Origin: Hyperoodon ampullatus
Taxonomy: Eukaryota > Chordata > Mammalia > Artiodactyla > Ziphiidae
Length of the DNA stretch: 64,000 bases
Assembly (NCBI GenBank): GCA_949752795.1
Contig: OX457061.1
Location: 33,670,425-33,734,424 of the forward strand
Direction of reading: 5' to 3'
The translations under genes were made by a program, and so were the position numbers. The notes beneath the pieces were generated by a model, which had not been told where the DNA came from, did no database searches, and saw only the letters and a program-made list of their open reading frames with translations. Below are positions 23,104 to 33,890 of this stretch, piece after piece. The stretch's first letter is position 1. The number at the start of each line of letters is the position of its first letter.

Positions 23104-24677
23104 ATGGACAAATTTGTTGAAAGATTAAATCAGCCAAAACTCACAAAAGAAAAATAGACAATCTGAATAGGCTTATATCTATTAAAGAGATTGATTCAAA
23201 AATTAATAATGTTCCAAAGCTAAAAGCTCCAGGCCCAGATGTGCACACTGGTGAATTTTACCAAACATTTAAGAAAGACACAACAATTCTCCAAAATATC
23301 CTCCAGAAAAAAGAAGAGAGAATACTTTATAATTTATTCTATGAGGACAGCACTATCCTAGTAACAAAACCAAAGACATTACAAGAAAAGAAAGCTTCAG
23401 ACCAATATTTCTCATAAACATAGATGCAAAAATCCTCAATGAAATATTAGCAAGTCAAATTCAACAATGTATAAAAAGAACTATACACCAGGCTACCATG
23501 ATCAAGTAGAATTTATCCCAAGGCTGGCTCAATATTTCAAAATCAATTAATGTAATCTACCACACAGACTAAAAAAGAAAAACCACATGATCATATCAAT
23601 AAATGCAGACAAAGCATCTGGTAAAATCTATCACCCATTCATGATTTTTTTAAAAACTCAGCAAACTGGTAATATAAGGGAAATTCTTCAACTTCATAAA
23701 GAACACCAACAAAAACCTACAGCTAACACCATACTTAAATGGTGAGATTTTCTGCTAAGATCAGAAGCAAGGCAAGGATATCTCCTTTCACCACTGCTTT
23801 TCAACATCAAACTAGAAATTGTAACTAATGCAACGAAACAAGAAAAGGAAATAAAAGGTATAGAGTGGGAAGGAAGAAATAGAATTATCTTTGTTCACAG
23901 ACAATATGATCGTCTATGTAGAAAATCAAGAATTGACAAGAAAAACCTGCTAATAATTAAAAGTGATTATAATAAGGTTGTAGAATACAAGGGTAGTATA
24001 CAAAAGTCAATCACTTTGTATATTCCAGCAATGAACAAGGAATTAAAAATTAAAAACACACTACCATTTATATTAGCACCCCAAAATGATATACTTAGGT
24101 ATAAATATAACAAAATATATATAAGATCTATATGAAAAAAAACTATAAAACTTTAATAAAAGATATCAAAGGAATACTAAATAAATGGACAGATATTTCA
24201 TATTTCTGCACAGGAAGATATTGTCAAGGTGTCAGTTCCTCCCAACTTGATCTATAGATTCAATACAATCCTAGTCCAAAGTCCTAGCAAGTTATTTTGT
24301 GGATGTTAACAAAATGATCCTAAAGTTTATATAGAGAAGGAAAAGACCCAGAATAGCCAATTCACTGTTGATGGATAAGAACAAAGGTGGAGGACTGACA
24401 TTATTCTGACTTTTAAGACTTACTATAAAGTTACAGTAATCAAGGCAGTGTGGTATTGGTGAAAGAATAGACAAACAGACCAATGGAACAGAATAGAGAG
24501 TGCAGAAACAGACCCACATAAATACAGTCAAATGATCTTTGACAAAGGAGCAAAGGCAATACAATGGAGCAAAGATAATTTTTTCAACAAATTGTGATGG
24601 AACAAGTGGATATGAACATGTGAAAACTGAATCCAGATACAGACCTTACACCTGTCACAGAAATTAATTCAAAATGG
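23104..24677 (+). mobile_element. Old L1, left part (split by a younger L1)
   Basis: A diverged ORF2 region begins at the linker before the reverse transcriptase ('gacaaatttgttgaaag', 'gctccaggcccagatgtgcacactgg'), passes through the polymerase and reaches the text for 'YTKINSKW' at 24660-24677. At that point it is cut and resumes at 29869 ('ggatcataggcctaaatg'), exactly where the old ORF2 text should continue. Many stops and indels mark it as an ancient copy. It is the target into which the younger L1 inserted. Confidence 0.85.
23104..24677 (+). pseudogene. Old L1 ORF2 reverse transcriptase remnant
   Basis: The polymerase region can be followed only by hopping frames. The active-site motif, normally FADD, reads F-T-D-N at 23894-23905, so one catalytic aspartate is lost. 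Stops such as TAA in the 'PFSPLLFNI' surroundings and numerous single-base gaps prevent translation. This is a fossil with no expected product. Confidence 0.75.
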
Positions 24678-25345
24678 TCCATTGATGTGAGTGGAGTATT
24701 TAAGACTCCTACTATTATTGTATTGCAGTCAGCTTCTCCCTTGATGTTTGTTTATATTTGTTTTATGTATTTAGGTGCTCCTATATTGGGTATATATATA
24801 TGTTAATGAGTGTAATATCCTCTTGCATTGATCCTTTTATCATTATATAGTGTCCTTCTTTATCTTTCTTTACGGCCTTTGTTTTAAAGTCTTTTTTGTC
24901 TGATATGAGTATTGTGACCCCCACTTCTCATTTCTGTTTGCATGAAGTAGATTTTCCCATCCCCTCACTTTCAATATATTTGTGTCCTTTACCTTAACAT
25001 GGGTCTCTTGTAGGCAGCATATTGTAGGTTCTGGGTTTTTTGGGGGCGTTTTTTGGGTTTTTTTGCAGTACACGGGTCTCTCACTATTGTGGCCTCTCCC
25101 GTTGCGGAGCACAGGCTCCGGACATGCAGGTTCAGTGGCCATGGCTCACGGGCCCAGCCGCTCCGTGGCATGTGGGATCTTCCCAGACCAGGGCATGAAC
25201 CCGTGTCCCCTGCATCAGCAGGTGGACTCTCAGCCACTGCGCCACCAGGGAAGCCCTAGGCTCTTATTTTTCTATCCAATCTGCCACTCTGCGTTTTTTG
25301 ATTTGAGCATTTAGTCCATTGACATTTAAGGTAATTATTGATAGA
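24678..25345 (-). pseudogene. L1 endonuclease N-terminal remnant (inverted)
   Basis: The N-terminal part of the apurinic-like endonuclease of ORF2 nicks target DNA in live elements. The glutamate motif CLQETH is readable, and the following 'GWENLLHANRNEK' corresponds to the family's conserved stretch. The catalytic 'VGDFNTP' motif reads V-G-V-L-N-T-P at 24678-24720, so its aspartate is lost. A SINE at 25033-25256 also splits the domain. It is non-functional. Confidence 0.8.
25033..25256 (-). mobile_element. CHR-type SINE inside the inverted L1 segment
   Basis: On the plus strand the SINE reads backward: T-rich tail, 'ggcctctcccgttgcggagcacaggctccgg', 'cgctccgtggcatgtgggatcttcccag', and the head 'gccaccagggaagccc'. 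Flanks show a weak duplication (TAGGTTCT before, TAGGCTCT after). The A tail has been broken up by substitutions. The insertion is younger than the L1 it interrupts. Confidence 0.93.
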
Positions 25346-25789
25346 TATGTATTTATTGCCAATTTAAACCTTGTTTTCCAGTTAATTTTGTATTTCTTCT
25401 TTGCCCCTTTCTTTTTGTTTTTCCTTTTGTGGCTGGATTTGTATTACGCTTATGTTCTCTTCCTTTTGTTTTTTTGTGAATCTAGTGTATGTTTTGATTT
25501 ATGGTTACCCTGGTTTTCAAGTATGTTAACCCACTGCTATATCTACTTGCTTTAGACTGGTAGTCATATAGGCTAAAACACAGTTTAAAAGAAATATATA
25601 TTTCCTTACTCTCCTCCCTAACAATTTATGTTAACAATTTTACATCTTCATGTTTATCCTTTTGCTGCTCATTGTAGTTATCATCACTTCCACAAATTTT
25701 TTTTGATTTTTTAAAGATCTGTGTACTGGTTTATTTAAATGATTTACTTTCCAATTGTGATTTTCTTCCAGACAGAAAATCAATAAGGC

Positions 25790-26043
25790 AACAGAGATCC
25801 TAAATGACACAACAGAACAGTGAGACTTAATTGATATTTTTAGGACATTACATAAAAAGAAACCAACCAGAATACATATTCATTTCAAGTGCACATGGAA
25901 CATTCCCTAGGACTGACCACATGCTAGGACACAAAACAAGCCTCAACCAATTTAAGAGAATAGAAATTATTTCAAGCATCTCTTCTGACTATAATGGCAT
26001 GAAACTAGAAGTCAATCACAGAAAGAGAAATGAGAAAAAATAA
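25790..26043 (+). pseudogene. L1 endonuclease C-terminal remnant
   Basis: The frame reads through the family's 'EYIFISSAHGTFPRTDHMLGHK' stretch, in which the aspartate before histidine is kept. In the final catalytic motif the histidine of 'SDH' has become tyrosine (S-D-Y). Together with the lost aspartate in the inverted N-terminal half, the domain cannot be active even before the inversion is considered. A TAG stop near 25800 and a TAA at 26041-26043 interrupt the frame. Confidence 0.82.
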
Positions 26044-26411
26044 CAATTACATGGACACTAAACAACATGCTACTAAAAAAAACCAATGGGTCAATAATGA
26101 AATCAAAGAGGAAATTAAATATCTTGACAAATGACAATGAAAACACAACTATATAAAATCTATGGGATGCAGCAATACAGTTCTTAGAGGGAAGTTCATA
26201 GCAATACAGTGTTCCTCAAAAAAAAAACCATGAAAAATCTCAAATAAACAACCTAACCTACCACCTAAAAGAATTAGAAAAAGAAGAACAAACAAAACCT
26301 AAAGTCAACAGAAGGAAGAAAATAATAAAGATCAAGAAGGAAATAAATATAATATAGATTAAAAAATAGAAAAAAATTCAGAAACACCAAGAACCAAGAG
26401 TTGGCTCTTTG

Positions 26412-26789
26412 TTTTCCCTTTTTCTTTAAATTTATTTATTTATTTATTTATTGGCTGTATTGGGTCTTTGTTGCCGCATGTGGGCTTTCTCTAGTTGCGG
26501 TGAGAGGGGGCTACTCTTCGAGTGGGGGCTACTCTTCGTTGTGGTGTGTGGGTTTCTCATTGCAGTGGCTTCTCTTGTTGCGGAGCACGGGCTCTAGACA
26601 CGTGGGCTTCAGTAGTTGTGGCACATGGGCTCAGTAGTTGTGGCTCGCGGGCTCTGAGAGCAGGCTCAGTAGCTGTGGCACATGGGCTTAGTTGCTCTGC
26701 AGCATGTGGGATCTTCCTGGGCCAGAGCTTAAACCCATGTCCCCTGCATGGGCAGGCAGATTCTTAACCACTGCACCACCAGGGAAGCC
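26412..26789 (-). mobile_element. Long CHR-type SINE with 18-bp TSD, inside L1
   Basis: A longer variant of the SINE (378 bp) is present, with a (TTTA)n tail, a G/T-rich body containing repeated 'gtagttgtggc' motifs and the head 'ccaccagggaagccc'. The flanking duplication CCAAGAGYTGGYTCTTTG at 26394-26411 and 26790-26807 has two mismatches, both transitions. The duplicated bases belong to L1 ORF2. The body holds imperfect internal duplications ('gtgggggctactcttcg' occurs twice near 26505-26540). Confidence 0.95.
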
Positions 26790-27081
26790 CCAAGAGCTGG
26801 TTCTTTGAAAGGGTAAACAACATTGACAAACCTCTGGCCAGGATCACAAAGAAGAAAAGAGAGAGGACACAAATAAACAAAATAAGAATGAAAGAGGAGA
26901 AATAACAACCAATACCACTGAAATGCAAAGAGAGAGAGAGAGAGACAGAACACTACAAACAGTTATATTCCAAAAAATTGGACACCCTAGAAGAAATGGA
27001 CACGTTCCTAGCCCACTGAAACTGAATCAAGAAGAAATAGATATTTTGAACAGACCAATCACTAGGAGTGAAATAGCATCT

Positions 27082-27124
<43 letters not shown>
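27082..27124 (+). repeat. (TAA)n microsatellite within L1 ORF2
   Basis: About fourteen uninterrupted AAT/TAA units lie in the linker of ORF2, where related copies have a short 'gtaataaaaaa'. An A-rich codon run has expanded into a trinucleotide repeat and adds in-frame stops in one frame. Confidence 0.9.
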
Positions 27125-27126
<2 letters not shown>

Positions 27127-27253
27127 CCCTGCAAACAAAAGTCCAGGACCAAATGGCTTCACTGGGGAATTCTACCAAACATACAAGAAAGAAATTGTAC
27201 CAATCCTTCTCAAACTATTCCAAAAGATTGAAGAGGAGGGAACACTCCTAAAG

Positions 27254-28012
27254 GTGTTCTGTGAAGCCACCATCACCCTGATAGCAAAAGCAGACAAAGA
27301 AACCACCAAAAAAGAAAATTACAGGCCAATATCTTTAATGAATATAGATGCAAAAATTCTCAACAAAATATTAGCAAACCAAGCCCAACAACACATAAAA
27401 AAGATCATACACCACGATCAAGTTGCATTCATCCCACAGTCACAAAGATGGTTCAACATATGCACATCAATCAATGTGATACATCACGTCAACAAAAGAA
27501 AAGACAAAAACCACGTGACCATCTCGATAGATGCAGAAAAAGTATTTGATAAAATTCAACAACCATTCATGATAAAAACTCTTACTAAAGTGGGTACAGA
27601 GGGAACATATCTCAACATAATAAAAGTTATCTGTGACAAACCCACAACCAACATAATACTCAATGGTGAAAAGTTGAAAGCCTTCCTACTAAAATCTGGA
27701 ACAAGACAATAATGTCCATTCTCACCACTTCTATTCAACATAGTATTGGAAGTCCTAGCCACAGCAATCAGAAGAGAAAAAGAAATAAAAGGCATTCAAA
27801 TTGGAAGAGAAGAGATGAAACTGTCATTATATGCAAATGACACAATACTACATATAGAAAACCCTAAAGACTCCACACAAAAACTACTAGAACTGATAAA
27901 CAAATTCAGCAAGGTTGCAGGATACAAGATTAACATAGAGAAGTCTGTTGCATTTCTTTCCACTGACAAATATCAGAAAGGGAAAGTAAAAAAAAAAAAA
28001 AATCCCTTTTAA
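27254..28012 (+). pseudogene. L1 reverse transcriptase remnant
   Basis: Two adjacent frames together show the polymerase core: '[21 protein letters not shown]', '[17 protein letters not shown]' and '[17 protein letters not shown]', then after a TAA stop at 27710-27712 '[18 protein letters not shown]'. The active-site motif reads Y-A-N-D at 27830-27841 instead of the family's FADD, so a catalytic aspartate is lost. A poly(A) run near 27990-28003 shifts the frame. The copy cannot encode an active polymerase. Confidence 0.9.
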
Positions 28013-28014
28013 AA

Positions 28015-29510
28015 TCACATCCAAAAAAATAAAATACTTAGGAATAAACCTGACCAAGGAGGCGAAAGACTTATATGCTGAGAACTATAAAACATTGATA
28101 AAGGAAACTGAAGATGATTCAAAGAAATGGAAAGATATCCCATGCTCCTGGATTGGAAGAATTAATATTGTTAAAATGGCTACACTACTCAAAGCAATCC
28201 ACAGATTTAATGTGATCCCTATCAAATGATCCATAACATTTTTCACAGAACTAAGACAAATAATCCTAAAATTTATATGGAACCATAAAAGACCCAGAAT
28301 TGCCACAGCAATCCTGAGGAAATAGAACAAAGCTGGAGGCATAACCCTCACAGACTTCAGACAATACTACAAAACTACAGTAGTCAAAACAGCATGGTAC
28401 TGGCACAAAAACAGACACATAGATCAATGGAACAGAAGAGAGAACCCAGAAATCAACTCACACACCTATGGTCAATTAATCTTCAACAAAGGAGGCAAGA
28501 ATATACAATGGAGAAAAGGCAGTCTCTTCAGAAAGTGGTGTTGGGAAAGCTGGACAGCTGCATGTAAATCAGTGAAGTTAGAACACAGCCTCACATCATA
28601 CACAAAAATAAACTCAAAATGACTTAGAGACTTAAATATAAAACATGACACCATAAAACTCCTAGAAGAGAACATAGGCAAAACATTCTCTGACATAAAT
28701 CATAGCTATATTGTCTTAGATCAGTCTCCCAAGGCAAAAGAAGTAAAAGTGAAAATAAACAAATGGGACCTAATCAAATACAGCAAAAGAAGCCATAAAC
28801 AAAACGAAAAGACAACCTATGGAATGGAAGAAAATATTTGCAAATTATGTGACTGACAAGGGCCTAATTTCGAAAATATACAAACAGCTCATATAATTCA
28901 ATAACAAAAAAACCCCCAAACAATCCAATCAAAAAATGGGCAGAAGACCTAAATAGACATTTCTCCAAAGAAGACATACAGATGGTCAATAGGCACATGA
29001 AAAGATGTTCAGCATCGATAATTATTAGAGTAATGCAAATCAAAACTACAATGAGGTACCACCTCACACCAGTCAGAATGGCCAGTATTAAAAAGTTTAC
29101 GAATGACAAAGGCTGGAGAGGGTGTGGAGAAAAGGGAACCATCCTACACTGTTGGTGGGAATGTAAATTGGTGTAGCCACTACAGAAAACAGTATGGAGG
29201 TACCTCAAAAAAACTAAAAGTAGAGTTGCCATATGATCCAGCAATCCCACTCCTGGACATATATCCAGAGAAAACTCTAATTCAAAAAGATACATGTATC
29301 CCAATGTTCAAAGCAGCACTATTTACAATAGCCAAGACATGGAAGCAACCTAAATGTCCGTCAACAGATGAATGGATAAAGAAGACGTGGTATATATACA
29401 CAATGGAATACTATTTACCCACAGATAATAATGCCATTTGCAGCAATATGGATGGACCTAGAGATTATCAAACTAAGTGAAGTCAGACGGAGAAAGACAA
29501 ATGCCATATG
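28015..29510 (+). pseudogene. L1 ORF2 C-terminal remnant
   Basis: The C-terminal domain of ORF2 is traceable up to the 'CWWECKLV' cysteine-rich segment (about 29103-29176) and '[27 protein letters not shown]' (about 29335-29410). Frames change repeatedly (for example at 28322 with a TAG) and no long frame is intact. The family's usual stop lies near 29510, followed by the 3' UTR. Confidence 0.85.
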
Positions 29511-29868
29511 ATATCACTTATATGTGGAATCTAAAATATGACACAAATGAACTTATCTACAAAACAGAAACAGACTGACAGACACAGAAAACAAACTTAT
29601 GGTTACCAAAGGGGAAAGGGGGTGGGGAATGGATAGACTAGGAGTTTGGAATTAACAGATACAAACTACTATATATAAAATAAATAAACAACAAGATTCT
29701 ACTGTATAGCACAGGGAACTATATTCAATATTGTGTAATAAACCATAATGGAAAAGAATATGAAAAAGAATACATATACATATGTATAACTGACTTACTT
29801 TGCTGTACACCAGAAACTAACATAACATTGTAAATCAACTATACTTCAATAAGAAAAAAAAAAAAAAA

Positions 29869-31492
29869 GGATCATAGGCCTAAATGAAAAGTGCAAAACT
29901 ACAAAACTCTTCAAAATAACAAAGAAAACCTATATGACCCTGAGGATGGCGATGACTTTTTCGATATAACACCAAGGCACAATCCATGAAAGAAAAAACT
30001 GATAAGCCAGAATTCATTAAAATTAAAAACTTCTGCTACATGAGAGAAAATGTCAAGAGAATGAGAGGAAAAGCCACAGACTGGGAGAAAATAGTTATAA
30101 AAGACACAGCTGATTAAGGACTATTATCCAAAATATACAATACTTAACAATAAGAAATTGAACAGCCTGGTTTAAAATTGGGCAAAAGACCTGAACAGAG
30201 GGACCTCCCTGGTGGCGCAGTGGTTAAGAACCCGCCTGCCAATGATGGGGACACGGGTTCGATCCCTAGTACAGGAAGATTCCAACATGCCGCATGCACC
30301 ACAACTACCAATCCTGCGTTCTAGAACCTGAGCCACAACTACTGAAGCCCGTGTGCCTAGAACCCACACTGCAACGAAGAGTAGCCCCTGCTCTCCACAA
30401 CTAGAGAAAGCCCAGGTGCAGCAACGAGGACACAACGCATCCAAAAACAAACAAACAAACAAATAAATAAATGAATAAATTTTTTAAAAAACAGACCTGA
30501 ACAGATACCTCACCAAAGAAGATATACAGATGGCAAGCAAGCATATGAAAAGATGGGCAATATCGTATGTCATTAGGGAACTGCAAATTAAAAAAACAAT
30601 GAGATACCATTACACACCTATTAGAATGGCCAAACTCTGGAACCCTGACATCATCAAATGCTGGCAAGAATATGGAACAACATGAATTATCATTCATTGC
30701 TTGTGGGAACAAAATAGTAGTACACCCACTTTGGAAGACAGTTTGGTAGTTTCTTACAAAACTCAACATACTCTTACCATATAATCTAGCAATCATACTC
30801 TTAGTTATTTACCCAAAGTTGAAATTTATGTCCATACAAAAATCTGCACATGGATGTTTATAGCAGTCAGTTTCATAATTGCCAAAACTTGAAAGCAACA
30901 AAGATGTCCTTAAGCAGATAAATAAACTGTGGTACATCCAGACGATGGAATATTATTCAGCACTAAAAAGAAATGTGCTCTCAAACTCTGAAAAGACATG
31001 TAGGAAACTTAAATATATATTACTAAGTTAAAGAAGCTGATCTGAGAAGGCTACAGTTTGTATGATTATAAGTTATGACATTATGAAAAAGGACAAACTA
31101 TGGAGATAATAAAAATGTTAGTGGTTTCCAGGGGTTAGAGGAGACAGAAGAATGAATAAGCACAGCACAGAGGATTTGGGGAGCAGTGAAACTATTCTGT
31201 ATGATACTACAAGGGTGGATACATATCATTATACATTTGTCAAAACCAAACAGTGTACAAAACCAAGAGTGAACCCTTATGTAGACTATAGATTTTGGGT
31301 AATAATGATGAGTCAAGGTAGTTCATCAGTTGTAACAAATGTACCACTCTGGGGCAACCAAGGATGTTGATAGTGGGAAAGATTGCACACGTGTGGGGAC
31401 AGGGAGTATATGAGAAATCACTGTACTTTCTGTTCAATTTTGCTATGAACCTAAAACTACTCTAAGAAATAAAGTTTACTAATTAAAAAAAA
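29869..31492 (+). mobile_element. Old L1, right part (resumes after the insertion)
   Basis: The old ORF2 resumes ('ggatcataggcctaaatgaaaagtgc', 'ggatggcgatgactttttcg', 'ctgggagaaaatagtt') and continues to its own 3' UTR ('gtggtttccaggggttagaggagacag', 'gtgaaactattctgtatgatactac', 'gtaacaaatgtaccactctgg', 'tgctatgaacctaaaactactctaa', 'aataaagttt') and an A tail at 31482-31492. No usable frame remains. A long CHR SINE at 30200-30492 interrupts it. The 3' UTR type is older than that of the nested element. Confidence 0.88.
30200..30492 (+). mobile_element. Long CHR-type SINE with 13-bp TSD
   Basis: The head 'gggacctccctggtggcgcagtgg' is followed by a good polymerase III B box (GGTTCGATCC at 30256-30265), a long A/C-rich body, and an (AAAC)/(AAAT)n tail at 30448-30480. 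The duplication AGACCTGAACAGA is perfect at 30187-30199 and 30493-30505, and it is L1 ORF2 sequence, dating this insertion after the old L1. Confidence 0.96.
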
Positions 31493-31690
31493 AGTCTTGG
31501 GTTTGAGTTCTAACACTGCTGCTTACTGGTTAAGTTGCCCTGGGATAATCAACTTATTAGGCCTTGTAAACTGCTGGTACAAGTAGTATTTACTTCCCAG
31601 GCTCGCCAAGAGACTGCAGTGAAACACTGGGTGTGAGAACACTTTGTACAGTGCTCTATACCCATGTCTTTGGCTTCCTACAGAAGCAAC
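31493..31690 (+). mobile_element. MIR SINE
   Basis: 'cttgggtttgagttctaacactgctgcttactggttaagttgccctgggataatcaacttatta' follows the MIR core (cctgggttcaaatcctggctctgcc...tgggcaagtcac). It lies directly beside the end of the old L1. Confidence 0.75.
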
Positions 31691-32440
31691 CAAACAATTT
31701 CTCATCATTTTCCACTGAGCCAGCATTGGTGGTTGCAGATGTGGAAATACCTCATCCTTTTACGACCTTAAAGAAATTCGCATGAACTCCAAGAAAATCC
31801 CAAACAAAAGCTGATGAAACTTTGTTGGATGCCAAGGAAGCAGCTGGCACCATAAACACTGTGAGAGCTTTGCTGGCATGCCTCCTCTACTGTGCTGCCA
31901 AATGCTCTTGATGGGGGTACCTGGCATTGCAGTGAGGAAACCAGTGGGAGAGAAGAGGCCATCCTATAACTTGCCTCTGGCCTAAAACAACGGGATACCT
32001 TTGGAGAACTACTCTTGCAGGACCCCACCAAGTTTAAGTGTACATTCCATGCTATACCCCTTGGGGGAATGCGAGACATGGCCCAGATCCTTCAGGATAA
32101 AGCATCCAGGTAACATAAGTACTGTTTTTCTTTTAAACATACCACCAATCTCTATTTCTTTAGGTCTATGGATAGAAACACAATCTTTAATTACCTTCTA
32201 AATGTTTGTATGTTTGTTTACTTTTGCCTCTTTATTTTTAGGGCATTTCCCAGGCAATTTTTAATGAGCCTTAAAAATGTTTCCATTATGAAGAGATGGA
32301 CAACAATTGTAAAGCAAGTGTTGCCAAAAGAAGTAAGAGGACAATGACTATTTTCCCATATTTAGGTAAAACTTGTCTCATTTTCTCCACCTTCCTTTAT
32401 TATTCTAAGCAGCCATTATATAACCCATTTTGGATAGCTC
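31691..32440. other. Unassigned stretch with short open segments
   Basis: Fragments of open frame (about 31790-31910 and 31993-32103 on the plus strand) are interrupted by stops and a frame change. The second ends with 'catccag' followed by GTAACA, a weak donor-like site. I do not recognise a protein, and a diverged repeat or a pseudogene is equally possible. Confidence 0.3.
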
Positions 32441-32453
32441 AAAAGTTCTTCCT

Positions 32454-32655
32454 GGGCTTCCCTGGTGGCGCAGTGGTTGAGAGTCCGCCTGCCGATGCAG
32501 GGGACCCGGGTTCGTGCCCCGGTCCGGGAGGATCCCACATGGCGCGGAGCGGCTGGGCCCGCGAGCCATGGCCGCTGAGCCTGTGCGTCCGGAGCCTGTG
32601 CTCCGCAACGGGAGAGGCTGCAACAGTGAGAGGCCTGGGTACCAAAAAAAAAAAA
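32454..32655 (+). mobile_element. CHR-type SINE, near-intact, with 13-bp TSD
   Basis: All parts are present: head 'gggcttccctggtggcgcagtgg', B-box-like GGTTCGTGCC at 32509-32518, GC-rich body with most CpGs kept ('catggcgcggagcggctgggcccgcgag'), and an A tail. The perfect duplication AAAAGTTCTTCCT lies at 32441-32453 and 32656-32668. High CpG retention suggests it is one of the youngest copies in the window. Confidence 0.97.
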
Positions 32656-32668
32656 AAAAGTTCTTCCT

Positions 32669-33600
32669 AGTTACAAAAAAGAGTTTTTTGCCTCCTGTAT
32701 AAGCGGCATGCCAGGTAAGAACAGGAAGGGGAACCCCCAACTGCCTTTGCTCACTGAGCTCACGTTCCCTTGCCCCCACTGAGAAATCTGCTGTCCACTC
32801 AGACATGGGCAAGTAGGCAAGTGTTCTGCTGGGCACTCCACCTCCTGACCCCTGGACCATGGCTTGGCACTGGCCAGGCCCAACCTGGGGTCTGCCTCCG
32901 GTCCCAGTCTCTCATGCTTGGCAGAGCTATGACTTAAAGGGGAAACATATGAAAAGGGACCCTGGATTTTCCCTCAAATCCTTCACAATTAAGTTTTTTA
33001 GGAAAGACCAGAAGATCTGAGTCTGTGTACATGGGGCAAGGACATATTCATACTAGAAATGATGTCTCTGGAGCTTGTCAACTGGAGAGGCTTCTGCTTA
33101 TGGTAATAGTCATAGCAAGATGTTTCATCCTCATTTCTAAGTTGTATTTGAAGTAGAGACTTGAAAATTTACGAACTGATGCTCAGAAATATCTTCAGGA
33201 TCAAATTGACCTTCAAATTGAAAGGATTCCATTTCAAATTAGGAATGATGTATATTTTAAAAAATATTTATCTATGTATTAGCTTGGAAACATTTAAGAA
33301 CTTTGAAACCATATACAAGTGGTATATTTTTCACTGGGAAGCTGGGCTGATGCTTTTTTCTATTTCAAGAGCATTGATAAAAAAAGTTAATTTACTCATG
33401 GATCTCTTCAAACCAACAGTAGCCTGCATGATGATATTTCTGAACACAGCAGAGAATAGCTGAGTATGTAACTCTGAGGATTTTTACATATTTATAAGTT
33501 CTTGTAAAAATATTCCTTGCCCCAAACTTAAAGGTCTACTGACTCACCTACAGCTAACCAAACACTGGGATATCAGTTAGATGTTAGACTTCTAATCCCA
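32669..33600. other. Unique DNA, no gene seen
   Basis: The part to 32940 is more GC-rich than its surroundings but shows no CpG clustering and no recognisable coding sequence. The rest is AT-rich. Confidence 0.4.
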
Positions 33601-33740
33601 GGAAGAAGAAAGAAAGAGTCAAAAAAAAAAGACGAAAGGAAGGAAGAGAAGAAGTGGGGGCAGAACAAGGGAAAAAAGAAGGAAGGAGCAATGGAGGCAG
33701 GTAGGGAGGGAGAGAAGAAGCAGGGAGGGAAGAAAAAAAT
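33601..33740. repeat. Purine-rich (GGAA/GGGA)n tract
   Basis: About 140 bases are nearly all A and G on the plus strand in irregular ggaa and ggga units, including an A10 run. Confidence 0.85.
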
Positions 33741-33804
33741 GGCATCATTCAATATGTGTTTCAAAGCATACAAGTTGAGGCTAGTTTTCTGACTGGATCC
33801 AATT

Positions 33805-33890
33805 ACTTTAAATTCAACAAATATTTATGGAGTCCATACCATATGCAAGGCATCGTGATGAAAAATCAGTAATAAGAGAGTGTCCTTAAA
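33805..33890 (-). mobile_element. L2 LINE 3'-end fragment
   Basis: 'attcaacaaatatttatggagtccataccatatgcaaggcatcgtgatg' is the reverse complement of the L2 terminus. Confidence 0.75.

Larger units (their letters stand above)
24678..25767 (-). mobile_element. Inverted 5' segment of the younger L1
   Basis: Read on the minus strand, this segment runs from sequence upstream of ORF2 (25767 to about 25370), through the ORF2 start near 25345, into the endonuclease domain ('CCLQETH' near 25005) and ends at the text for 'NTPLTSMD' at 24678. The plus-strand segment starting at 25768 resumes the same ORF2 ('...RQKINK') only a few bases further on. Two adjacent pieces of one L1 in opposite orientation are the signature of 5' inversion by twin priming. 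A CHR SINE (25033-25256) later landed inside it. Confidence 0.88.
25768..29868 (+). mobile_element. Forward segment of the twin-primed L1
   Basis: This segment continues ORF2 from the second half of the endonuclease through the linker, reverse transcriptase, C-terminal domain and a cetartiodactyl-type 3' UTR ('ggttaccaaaggggaaaggggg', 'agcacagggaactatattc', 'ccagaaactaacataacattgtaaatc') to an A tail at about 29853-29868. A long CHR SINE (26412-26789) interrupts it. The complete insertion (24678-29868) sits in an older L1. Target duplication is unclear: only the short AAAATGG / AAAAAGG similarity is visible. Confidence 0.9.

Noticed and set aside
32480..32640. A CpG island
   Set aside because: CpGs cluster only inside SINE bodies, here and in the other copies. 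The flanks are CpG-poor.
32405..32860. A 151-codon minus-strand frame across a SINE and its GC-rich neighbour
   Set aside because: The proline-, arginine- and serine-rich translation is the antisense of the SINE body. The rest shows no domain or splice signals.
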